A DNA stretch of 6,032 nt from Desulfatirhabdium butyrativorans (GTDB lineage: Bacteria > Desulfobacterota > Desulfobacteria > Desulfobacterales > DYRK01), in assembly GCA_020718785.1 (NCBI GenBank), contig DYRK01000370.1, forward strand, positions 1 through 6,032. The letters run 5' to 3'. The position numbers were made by a program, and so were the translations under genes. The first letter of the stretch is position 1; every line of letters starts with the position of its first letter. Under the pieces are notes generated by a model, which was not told where the DNA came from, did no database searches, and worked only from the letters and a program-made list of their open reading frames with translations. Shown piece after piece: positions 1 through 5,771 of the stretch.

Positions 1-532
1 TAGGTCCGGCTCCGGTAATCAGAACGTCTTCTCCGACAAGATTATATGAAAGTGCCGTATGCACTGCATTGCCGAAGGGATCGAAACACGCGAGCAAATC
101 AGTGGGAATATTCGGATCGCAAAGCCAGATATTCCCGGCAGGAATGCAGAGATATTCGGCAAATGCGCCGTCCCGGTTTACACCTACGCCTTTGGGGTCT
201 CTGCACAGATGTCGTCTGCCTGCAAAGCAGTTCCGGCAATGACCGCAGACAATATGCCCTTCTCCGCTGACCAGATCGCCGATTTTGAAATCCTTGACAT
301 TTGCGCCGAAGCCTGCCACGGTTCCCACATATTCATGACCTATAACCATAGGTGTTTTTATGGTTTTCTGCGCCCACGCGTCCCAGTTGTAAATATGGAG
401 ATCAGTGCCGCAGATGGCGGTCTTGCTGATTTTGATGAACACATCATTCAGACCCGGCTCGGGAACCGGAACATCCTCTAAACAAAGCCCCGGTTTCGGA
501 TACTTTTTCAGAATAGCCTTCATTTTGCTCAT
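1..532 (-). CDS. tdh: L-threonine 3-dehydrogenase, N-terminal 177 residues (3' end outside window)
   Basis: Tdh is a cytoplasmic zinc enzyme of the medium-chain dehydrogenase family that oxidises L-threonine with NAD+ to 2-amino-3-oxobutyrate, the first step of threonine breakdown to glycine and acetyl-CoA. Reading the minus strand from the ATG at 532 gives 177 open codons up to the window edge. The catalytic zinc motif is seen as TAICGTDLHIYNW (Cys41) and GHEYVG (His66, Glu67). The structural zinc cysteines are Cys96, 99, 102 and 110 in the VCGHCRNC...HLC stretch. DPFGNAVHTALS (151-162) and the start of the Rossmann fold (LITGAGP, 171-177) follow. All line up with E. coli Tdh as I recall it, with a 3-residue offset. 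GAGGTG (543-538) lies 5 bases before the chosen ATG; a second ATG at 523 has no such site. About half the usual length of roughly 340 residues is present. It follows the thioesterase gene across a 116-base spacer filled by an inverted repeat. Confidence 0.95.
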   Translation of the reverse strand, partial: MSKMKAILKKYPKPGLCLEDVPVPEPGLNDVFIKISKTAICGTDLHIYNWDAWAQKTIKTPMVIGHEYVGTVAGFGANVKDFKIGDLVSGEGHIVCGHCRNCFAGRRHLCRDPKGVGVNRDGAFAEYLCIPAGNIWLCDPNIPTDLLACFDPFGNAVHTALSYNLVGEDVLITGAGP

Positions 533-552
533 GGCTTCACCTCTATTGTTTT

Positions 553-646
553 CGGAGTGCAAAAATAGAGCGGAGCGATTTTTTGCATCCTGCCGAATTT
601 TTTGAAATATGTGCAAAAAACCGCTTCGCTCTATTTTTGCACTCCG
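553..646. repeat. 35-bp imperfect inverted repeat (hairpin element 1)
   Basis: The arms are 553-587 and 612-646, separated by a 24-base loop. Of the 35 paired positions one is a G-T wobble (573/626) and one a mismatch (578/621); the other 33 are Watson-Crick pairs. The outer ends read CGGAGTGC and GCACTCCG, and the inner part contains T6/A6 tracts. The element begins 2 bases beyond the thioesterase stop and ends 20 bases before the tdh start, so it fills the spacer. There is no terminal T-run after the stem as in a typical intrinsic terminator. It could be a small non-autonomous mobile element or a processing/stability hairpin in the transcript. It shares its ends with the repeat at 4302-4375. 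Confidence 0.9.
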
Positions 647-648
647 GA

Positions 649-1143
649 TTACGCGTTGAAAAGCGGTTCTATATCCTTCAATGCTTTCTCATCCACGACC
701 TTTAACCGCATTGCCGTATCAGGAGTCAAAAGAGCAAAGGTTCCCCTTGACTTGGCGCAAATCGTTTCGCTGTTACGGATAATTCCATGCATCACAGCTT
801 CGCGTTCATTTATGACTTCAAGGATTTTTCCCTCGGCAGTCAGTTCTGTTCCCACAAAGACCGGCCTGATAAAATCAACGCTGATGGTCTTGGTCAGAAT
901 GATTTTTTTCAGCAGACAGATGGCTGTCCAGCTCATGACTTCATCCAAAATCGTTGAGATAATGCCGCCGTGAGCCAGATTGCTCCATCCGCAGAGATGC
1001 GGCGGAACAGTCAGATTCGAATACACCGATTCTTCGTCTGTGAAAAATTCCATTCTCAGACCCGATGAATTCGTATGCCCGCACGCGAAACAGCCGTGAT
1101 TGTCCAAAATCGGAAGCTGTCTGTATTTTTTCAGTTCTGTCAT
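649..1143 (-). CDS. PaaI-like hotdog-fold thioesterase
   Basis: This 164-residue protein has the size and pattern of the PaaI/4HBT hotdog family, cytoplasmic enzymes that usually hydrolyse acyl-CoA thioesters. An N-terminal CFACGHTNSSGLRM segment (18-31) resembles the Cys-rich lead-in of many PaaI-type proteins. The signature AHGGIISTILDEVMSW (57-72) carries His58-Gly-Gly and Asp67-Glu68, where the family's active site forms at the start of the long hotdog helix. SVDFIRPVFVGTEL (88-101) is the expected central strand with the R-P turn. No signal peptide or membrane segment is seen. The ATG at 1143 lies 15 bases after the stop of the GcvT-like gene, which suggests co-transcription; the Shine-Dalgarno sequence is weak (GTGAG), so translational coupling is possible. 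The acyl substrate cannot be read from the sequence. The family call is firm and the role in this cluster is inference. Confidence 0.87.
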   Translation of the reverse strand: MTELKKYRQLPILDNHGCFACGHTNSSGLRMEFFTDEESVYSNLTVPPHLCGWSNLAHGGIISTILDEVMSWTAICLLKKIILTKTISVDFIRPVFVGTELTAEGKILEVINEREAVMHGIIRNSETICAKSRGTFALLTPDTAMRLKVVDEKALKDIEPLFNA

Positions 1144-1158
1144 ATCTCACGGTCCGGG

Positions 1159-2424
1159 CTATTTCAGAAAATGTCTCAGGTCCGTCCGCGCAGTGCGATT
1201 CGGACGGATATCTTCTCTGATCTCTGCCTCGATTTTTCGGCGGCTGTCTTTCAGGATAAGGGCTTGGCCGCTTTTCAGGGGTTTTGCGGTTTTGACAAAT
1301 CCGCAGCTCAATCCTCTGGGAATGAAGCCTTCGGGTCTGTCCGGGCTGGAAATGCTGTAAATCCGGTCATTATGCCGTCCGATGCCCATATCGCTCACGC
1401 AGGTAAGGACAGTGCCGATTTCGCTGCCCCCGGTATCTGTCACTGATGCCGGCAGAGAAATTTTCCGCAGATCATAGCCCGCAAACGGGTAGGTGAATTC
1501 GGCGTTTGCCGGGTCTCTGAGCGGTTTGTCGCCTATAAAAAATTTTGTGAAACCGCTCCTGTCTTTGTTGAAAGGCAGAGCAAATGACCAGGGAGTATGG
1601 AGAAAAAGCCAATTGCCGATATCCTGATGAGACAAAGGCAAAACCGCGCCTGCGCGCAGAGAATCCCTCGCAGCCAGGCCGCAGGAAATCAGACCGAATG
1701 GCTTGCCTGCTTCCAGAATCATGTCCCAAAGCCGGACAGTTTGTTCGGGTGAGATAAAAATTTCAAAGCCGAATTCGCCGGTATAGCCGGTTCGGGAAAG
1801 CAATATAGCTGTTCCGTCGCTGAGACGGACCTGATCGCTGAGAGGAGAGGCAGGGTCAAAATGTCCTTTGAATGAGAAATAAGGCATGCTTTCAAAGATT
1901 TTTTCAGGATTCGCCAGAATTCTGCTCAGAATTTTCGCAGAATCGGGTCCCTGGACATCCAATTTTCCGACCTTGTCCGTAAGGTCGCCGATTTCAACCT
2001 TCAGACTTCCTTTGTTTGCGGATAAATGTGCCGCAATCTTTGCGCCCATGCCTGCATTCACAACAGCTATATAGCTTTCTTTTTCAAGGCGATACACGAT
2101 GCTGTCGTCAATAACCCGGCCCTTTTCATTCAGATACACGCCGTAAACGCATCTTCCGGATTCAAGAGGTTTTTGTTTCGCTCCGATACACGCGTTCAGG
2201 TCTCTGCTGAAACAGACTTGGAGCAGATCAGATGCCGCGGCGCCTGATATTTTCACGACTGCCATGTGGCTGGTGTCAAAAATACCGGCAGCGGTAAGGA
2301 TAGTCAGATGCTCTGCTTTTGCGCCGGAGGGATACCACAGCGGCATTTCATATCCGCCGAAAACAGCCATATTTGCGCCCTGCCGCACATGCCGGTCATA
2401 CAGCAGGGTCCGTTTTGTTTCCAT
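1159..2424 (-). CDS. GcvT-like aminomethyltransferase (glycine cleavage T-protein family)
   Basis: GcvT proteins transfer the one-carbon unit of an aminomethyl group to tetrahydrofolate and release ammonia. The family also includes demethylases and tRNA-modifying relatives. From the ATG at 2424 this protein has 421 residues, slightly longer than the usual 360-380. Visible family features are LYDRHVRQGANMAVFGGYEMPLW (8-30, an N-terminal block); FDTSHMAVVKISG (49-61); LNEKGRVIDDSIVY (98-111), whose Asp106/107 match the catalytic aspartate region; RTGYTGEFGFEI (211-222); and GLAARDSLRAGAVLPL (249-264). The C-terminal barrel is recognisable but unusual: it carries extra residues around 345-370 and ends in DIRPNRTARTDLRHFL instead of the common KLPFY-type ending. 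The frame is open back to 2484, but AGGAGG (2434-2429) favours 2424, or 2427 one codon earlier. No gcvH or gcvP is in the window, so a role in a standard glycine cleavage complex is not shown. It may instead serve threonine/glycine breakdown with the nearby tdh. Confidence 0.88.
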   Translation of the reverse strand: METKRTLLYDRHVRQGANMAVFGGYEMPLWYPSGAKAEHLTILTAAGIFDTSHMAVVKISGAAASDLLQVCFSRDLNACIGAKQKPLESGRCVYGVYLNEKGRVIDDSIVYRLEKESYIAVVNAGMGAKIAAHLSANKGSLKVEIGDLTDKVGKLDVQGPDSAKILSRILANPEKIFESMPYFSFKGHFDPASPLSDQVRLSDGTAILLSRTGYTGEFGFEIFISPEQTVRLWDMILEAGKPFGLISCGLAARDSLRAGAVLPLSHQDIGNWLFLHTPWSFALPFNKDRSGFTKFFIGDKPLRDPANAEFTYPFAGYDLRKISLPASVTDTGGSEIGTVLTCVSDMGIGRHNDRIYSISSPDRPEGFIPRGLSCGFVKTAKPLKSGQALILKDSRRKIEAEIREDIRPNRTARTDLRHFLK

Positions 2425-2428
2425 CATG

Positions 2429-2436
2429 CCTCCTTT
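2429..2436 (-). promoter_or_regulatory. Strong Shine-Dalgarno site deciding the GcvT-like start
   Basis: On the minus strand AAAGGAGG is followed by one base and then two ATG codons in tandem. Spacing is 1 base to the ATG at 2427 and 4 bases to the ATG at 2424, so 2424 is preferred. The upstream ATG at 2484 in the same frame lacks a comparable site, and the residues it would add match no part of the GcvT family that I recognise. Confidence 0.75.
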
Positions 2437-2450
2437 CTGAAAGCAAATAA

Positions 2451-2477
2451 ACTCTATTTTCTCAGCATCTCTGTCAA
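2451..2477 (-). promoter_or_regulatory. Candidate sigma70-type promoter before the GcvT-like gene
   Basis: The minus strand carries a perfect TTGACA (2477-2472), a 15-base spacer and TAGAGT (2456-2451, four of six matches to TATAAT). This would start transcription about 20 bases before the GcvT-like start codon, just upstream of its ribosome binding site. The spacer is shorter than the preferred 16-18 bases, and a TTGACT a few bases further upstream makes the assignment ambiguous. If real, it would let the GcvT-like/thioesterase/tdh group be expressed separately from the upstream amidohydrolase. Confidence 0.3.
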
Positions 2478-2507
2478 AAGTCAATACAATTTTCCGTGTT
2501 TTTCTGT

Positions 2508-4286
2508 TCAGTCAGAAAACAGACCCAGAGTTTTTCCGTCCTTTAAATTGACTAAGCCTTCCTCACAGATTCTCAGATAAGGAATGGCCGCGCCGGTCAG
2601 CGCGACGAGTGTGAGCAAAGGATCGGGAAAGAGACATCCCAGTTCGGATAAGGTTTTCCTGATGCTTTTTATTTTCTGCACCAATGTCTCCATGGGCAGA
2701 TCGGAGATGATTCCCATTACAGGCATGGGGATTTCCTCGATGATGCTGCCCTTGACACACAGTACCGCGCCGCCCTGCAAGTCATAAATACGGTTGACTG
2801 CTGCTGCCATGTCCGAATCGTCTGCGCCGACCCCGATAATATCCGATGTGTCCCATGCCGCGCTGGAAGCAATGGCTCCGGCTTTCATGCCGAATCCTTT
2901 GATTAATCCCGTAAAAATTTTGCCCGGATGAATCCGGCGGTCTATTGCTGCAATTTTCAGGATATCCCGAGTCATATCGCTTCTGATTTCGCCTTCTGTG
3001 ACAGGCAGAATCTGCTTTGTCTCTTTTGTCACCAGATCTGTTTTCATCTCGATGACTCTTACCTCAAAGCTTGAAGCTGTAGTTTCCGGGCGGATGCAAA
3101 AGTCGGACGCCTTGAATTTACGGGGCAGATGAACAGTGTTGCGGCTCTGTTCCGAAAAAGAATGCTGCCGGGGAGAAACGAGCAGATTTCCCTCATGGCA
3201 GATGATCTGACCGTTGCTTATAACATATTCGGCTTCAATCTTTCTCGGATCAGGAATAATTAGCATATCGGCATATTTTCCGGGCGCAATTCCGCCGATA
3301 TGGGCATCCAAATGAAAATGTTCTGCCACATTAAGTGTAGCCATCCGAACAGCGGCAATCGGATCAAAACCAGAGTCAATGGCTTTCTGAACCACAAAAT
3401 CCATATAGCCTTTTTCCATAAGGTCTTCGGGTTGAACGCCGTCTGTTGCCAAGGCAAGCCGCCGCAGGCTGATGCCGCTGTCTTTTATCCCGGAGATTGT
3501 TTCAAGGTCTCTTCGGATGCTTCCTTCCCTTACCATGACGTAAATTCCGAGTCTCAGTCTTTCTATGACTTCCTGAGCAGTAATCGGCTCATGGCAGGAA
3601 GATATCCCCAGAGCAGCATATCCTGCCAGTTTGTTTCCTTTGGCTCCGGCAGAATGTCCCTCCAGCGTTTTTCCCATGAGAAGTGCTTCTTCAAAACAGG
3701 GCAGTATTTTATCCGGTTCCTGAAAAACTGCCTGCCAGTAAGATTCGCCGATGCCGACAATATCTTTCCGGGACATCAGTTTCCGAATTATCTCTCTCGG
3801 AACACCGAATGCGGCATGACTCACAGAGACCATAGCCGGAGCCGTACTCAGTATCTTCACAGGCTGATTTTCCAGCGAAGCGAGAAATTCCAGAACGCCT
3901 TCATATCCCATGACCGCAAAGGCTTCCATGGATTCGGTGATGATAGTAGTGGTTCCGCCTTTCATTGCATATCTGAGAAATTCGCTGATATTGAACAGCC
4001 ACGCAAGATGGGTATGCCCTTCAATCAGCCCCGGAATAAGGGTTTTCCCTTTCGCATCTATGACTACGGTGTCGGGCCCGACAGTATGCCCGGCATTGTC
4101 TCCCACATAAACAATACGCCTGCCTTTGACGCTGACCGAATATTTATCTAAAAATTCTCCGGTATAGACATTGAGGAGTTCGGCGTCAAAGATTGCCAGA
4201 TCCGCTTTTTCTTTGCCCGATGCGATATTCATCGCCGTCTTTGACTCTTGGGCATTCAAGGGTGTAATGCTCATAAAATATGTCAT
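2508..4286 (-). CDS. Adenine-deaminase-family amidohydrolase with divergent active-site motifs
   Basis: Ade enzymes hydrolyse adenine to hypoxanthine and ammonia at a dinuclear metal site in the cytoplasm. This 592-residue protein has the family length and both domains: an amidohydrolase barrel to about residue 365 and the Ade-specific C-terminal domain (about 405-592). Candidate metal ligands are present: HTH (His91, His93), GIGES (Glu181), EGHSAG (His211), CHE (His232) and TDG (Asp282). LRLGIYVMVREGSIRRDLE (244-262) and PIAAVRMATLNVAEHF (309-324) are typical Ade blocks. Several canonical motifs, as I recall them from E. coli Ade, are changed: HxHIES is HTHLAWL, DPHE is TESMEA, TDDR is TDGV, EGHID is KGYMD, and the C-terminal HDSHN is WDTSD. 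The substrate may therefore not be adenine, so no gene symbol is given. The start is uncertain: ATG 4286 has only a weak GAAG site, whereas ATG 4274 (four residues shorter) has AAGGA 11 bases upstream. Confidence 0.85.
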   Translation of the reverse strand: MTYFMSITPLNAQESKTAMNIASGKEKADLAIFDAELLNVYTGEFLDKYSVSVKGRRIVYVGDNAGHTVGPDTVVIDAKGKTLIPGLIEGHTHLAWLFNISEFLRYAMKGGTTTIITESMEAFAVMGYEGVLEFLASLENQPVKILSTAPAMVSVSHAAFGVPREIIRKLMSRKDIVGIGESYWQAVFQEPDKILPCFEEALLMGKTLEGHSAGAKGNKLAGYAALGISSCHEPITAQEVIERLRLGIYVMVREGSIRRDLETISGIKDSGISLRRLALATDGVQPEDLMEKGYMDFVVQKAIDSGFDPIAAVRMATLNVAEHFHLDAHIGGIAPGKYADMLIIPDPRKIEAEYVISNGQIICHEGNLLVSPRQHSFSEQSRNTVHLPRKFKASDFCIRPETTASSFEVRVIEMKTDLVTKETKQILPVTEGEIRSDMTRDILKIAAIDRRIHPGKIFTGLIKGFGMKAGAIASSAAWDTSDIIGVGADDSDMAAAVNRIYDLQGGAVLCVKGSIIEEIPMPVMGIISDLPMETLVQKIKSIRKTLSELGCLFPDPLLTLVALTGAAIPYLRICEEGLVNLKDGKTLGLFSD

Positions 4287-4301
4287 CCTTAGCTTCAGTC
4301 G

Positions 4302-4375
4302 TCCGGAGTGCCGAACTTACAGTTTGGCATGAGGCAAACCGGGGAACTGCCAAACTGTAAGTTCGGCACTCCGGA
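4302..4375. repeat. Perfect 28-bp inverted repeat (hairpin element 2)
   Basis: The arms 4302-4329 and 4348-4375 are exact reverse complements, separated by an 18-base loop. The ends are TCCGGAGTGC and GCACTCCGGA, and the inner arm contains AACTTACAGTTTGGCA. The element sits between the radical SAM stop (4401) and the amidohydrolase start (4286). A trinucleotide TCG lies at both edges (4299-4301 and 4376-4378), which could be a short target duplication or chance. No T-run follows the stem on either strand, so it is not a classical terminator. It shares its terminal CGGAGTGC with the repeat at 553-646, but the interiors differ. Confidence 0.95.
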
Positions 4376-4400
4376 TCGGCAAATATTTTCTTCGGAATCG

Positions 4401-5684
4401 CTATATTATCCAGTTGGGGCGTCCTTTTGCCCGCTCGGTGACGGTCTGTTTAAGCCATTCTTCCAGTCCCCGGACCATATAAAATTCAGGGAAAAGCAGG
4501 TCTTCATCCGAGGCAATCCGCCCCTCTCCGACAGCAATCCGAGACAATGCTGTGCAGGGATAGATTCGGATTCCACGGGAGACTTTCACGGCTTCCGGTT
4601 CCAATGACTCTATGAAGCAGAGACTTTGTTCGGCTGTTTCACGGATTTCACCGGGTCCTCCGAGCAGCAGAAATCCCATCTGATGAATGCCGTGCTGTTT
4701 CAGCAGTCCTGATATCCGGCGGACATCTTCGATGCTGAACCGCTTGTTCATCTGCCTGAGAATCTGTTCGGACCCGCTTTCGCATCCCAGACTGACTTCC
4801 CTGCAACCGGCTTTTGCCATTTTCCCGATCAGCCTCTCCGCGGTTTTATGGGGATAGAGAATGCAGCGCCATGAGATATTCATATCCTCGGCAATAATTC
4901 GCTCGCAAAGTTCTTCAGCATAACCTGCCGGAAAATTGAAGGTGTTGTCAACAAAGAAAAAATGACGAAATCCGGCTTCGACATAGCCGCGAAGGGATTC
5001 TACCGCCCGTTGAGGAGAATGACTTCTCATGATTCTTCCCTCGATGCCGGCGGTAGAGCAGTAGCTGCAATTCATGGGACAGCCCCGCCGGGTCTGAAAC
5101 GGTATCCATATTTCCTCATCTTTCAACTCGGGCGGCAGACTCAGATGGATATTCGGCAGCGGTGAGGGAAAGTCATCCATATCTTTTGAGCGGCAGACCT
5201 TTTTCCTCAGCCCGGTTTCCGGAAGCCACAGACCGGGAATATCTGAAATACCGGCATGTTGCTCGATCCTTTCCAAAAGCATGACAAATGACTTCTCACC
5301 TTCTCCCTGAATCCCCATATCGGCATTCAGATATGCCAGCGCGCTTTTCGGAAAAATACTGTAGCCGGGTCCGCCCAAAACAACAGGCGCATCGGAAAGA
5401 CTTCGGCACTCGGCAACAATTGCTTTGACCGGTTCCAAAAGAAATTTTGTGTTTTCCATGTGCTGATCGTCAATATTTCTCACCGATATGCCGATCACCC
5501 GGGGAGAAAAATCACTGACCGCTTCTTCGATAAGGGTCCGAACATCTTTGTCCTGCGCCATCAGATTGAGCATCCTGACTTCATGACCTGCGGCATCTGC
5601 TGCCGCGGCGATATATGCAGTTCCCAGCGGAAGTACAGGCATATTGATCAGTTCGGTATTCGCTGAAATAAGGAGAACTCTCAT
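4401..5684 (-). CDS. Cobalamin-binding-domain radical SAM protein, substrate unknown
   Basis: This 427-residue protein has the two-domain layout of B12-dependent radical SAM enzymes (the BchE-like group). Residues 1-145 look like a Rossmann-type B12-binding domain, with PLGTAYIAAAADAAGHEV (19-36), GISVRN (65-70) and VVLGGPGYS (101-109). The DxHxxG motif of base-off/His-on proteins is absent, as is common in this group. The radical SAM core follows, with TRRGCPMNCSYCS holding the CxxxCxxC cluster ligands Cys202, 206 and 209. Further core blocks are FFFVDNTFNF (242-251), SLGCESGSEQILRQMNK (298-314) and MGFLLLGGPGE (336-346). No signal peptide is seen. The ATG at 5684 has GGAG 8 bases upstream. 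Members methylate or rearrange unactivated carbons in pigments, lipids, antibiotics or peptides; nothing here identifies the substrate. The short C-terminal part ends in PNWII. It is co-oriented with the amidohydrolase but separated from it by a 114-base spacer holding an inverted repeat. Confidence 0.9.
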   Translation of the reverse strand: MRVLLISANTELINMPVLPLGTAYIAAAADAAGHEVRMLNLMAQDKDVRTLIEEAVSDFSPRVIGISVRNIDDQHMENTKFLLEPVKAIVAECRSLSDAPVVLGGPGYSIFPKSALAYLNADMGIQGEGEKSFVMLLERIEQHAGISDIPGLWLPETGLRKKVCRSKDMDDFPSPLPNIHLSLPPELKDEEIWIPFQTRRGCPMNCSYCSTAGIEGRIMRSHSPQRAVESLRGYVEAGFRHFFFVDNTFNFPAGYAEELCERIIAEDMNISWRCILYPHKTAERLIGKMAKAGCREVSLGCESGSEQILRQMNKRFSIEDVRRISGLLKQHGIHQMGFLLLGGPGEIRETAEQSLCFIESLEPEAVKVSRGIRIYPCTALSRIAVGEGRIASDEDLLFPEFYMVRGLEEWLKQTVTERAKGRPNWII

Positions 5685-5721
5685 CGTATTAGCTCCGTTC
5701 GGAAAAGTGACGCATATTCCC

Positions 5722-5738
5722 GGTTATCGCAGATAACC
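5722..5738. repeat. Small hairpin, 7-bp stem
   Basis: GGTTATC and GATAACC form a perfect 7-bp stem around GCA. It lies in the leader of the radical SAM gene, 38 bases before its start codon, and is directly followed by a second hairpin. It could be an RNA leader structure or part of a dispersed intergenic repeat. No regulator can be named. Confidence 0.6.
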
Positions 5739-5743
5739 TGTAG

Positions 5744-5764
5744 GGGCATGTCGGCGACATGCCC
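5744..5764. repeat. Small hairpin, 10-bp arms with a single central base
   Basis: GGGCATGTCG and CGACATGCCC are exact reverse complements around one G. In the folded form this is a 9-bp GC-rich stem closed by CGGCG or a similar tight loop. It is preceded by TGTAG on the plus strand. It lies 8 bases from the DsrE-like remnant's stop codon and may act as a transcript-end hairpin for that gene, although the T-run of an intrinsic terminator is missing on the minus strand. Similar GTAGGGGC-type hairpins recur between genes in many bacterial genomes. Confidence 0.65.
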
Positions 5765-5771
5765 TGTGCAT

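Noticed and set aside
59..481. Plus-strand open frame of 140 codons at the left edge
   Set aside because: It is antisense to the clear tdh coding sequence with its zinc-binding motifs and has no protein features of its own.
553..646. Part of a CRISPR array
   Set aside because: Only one inverted pair is present, with no regularly spaced direct repeats or nearby cas genes.
2425..2484. N-terminal extension of the GcvT-like protein from the ATG at 2484
   Set aside because: The extra 20 residues have no family counterpart, overlap the candidate promoter, and the strong AGGAGG site lies just before the later ATGs.
3300..4151. Plus-strand open frame of 283 codons inside the amidohydrolase gene
   Set aside because: It is fully antisense to a well-supported gene, has no recognisable motifs and is rich in His/Ser/Phe as expected for a shadow frame.
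4302..4375. Inverted repeat as an intrinsic terminator
   Set aside because: The stem is long and perfect, but no T-run follows it in either direction.
4308..4607. Plus-strand open frame of 99 codons crossing the palindrome
   Set aside because: It begins inside the inverted repeat and continues antisense to the radical SAM gene, so it is an artefact of both.
5685..5771. Cobalamin riboswitch upstream of the B12-type radical SAM gene
   Set aside because: The spacer is too short for the full cobalamin riboswitch and I see no B12-box-like sequence; only two small hairpins are present.
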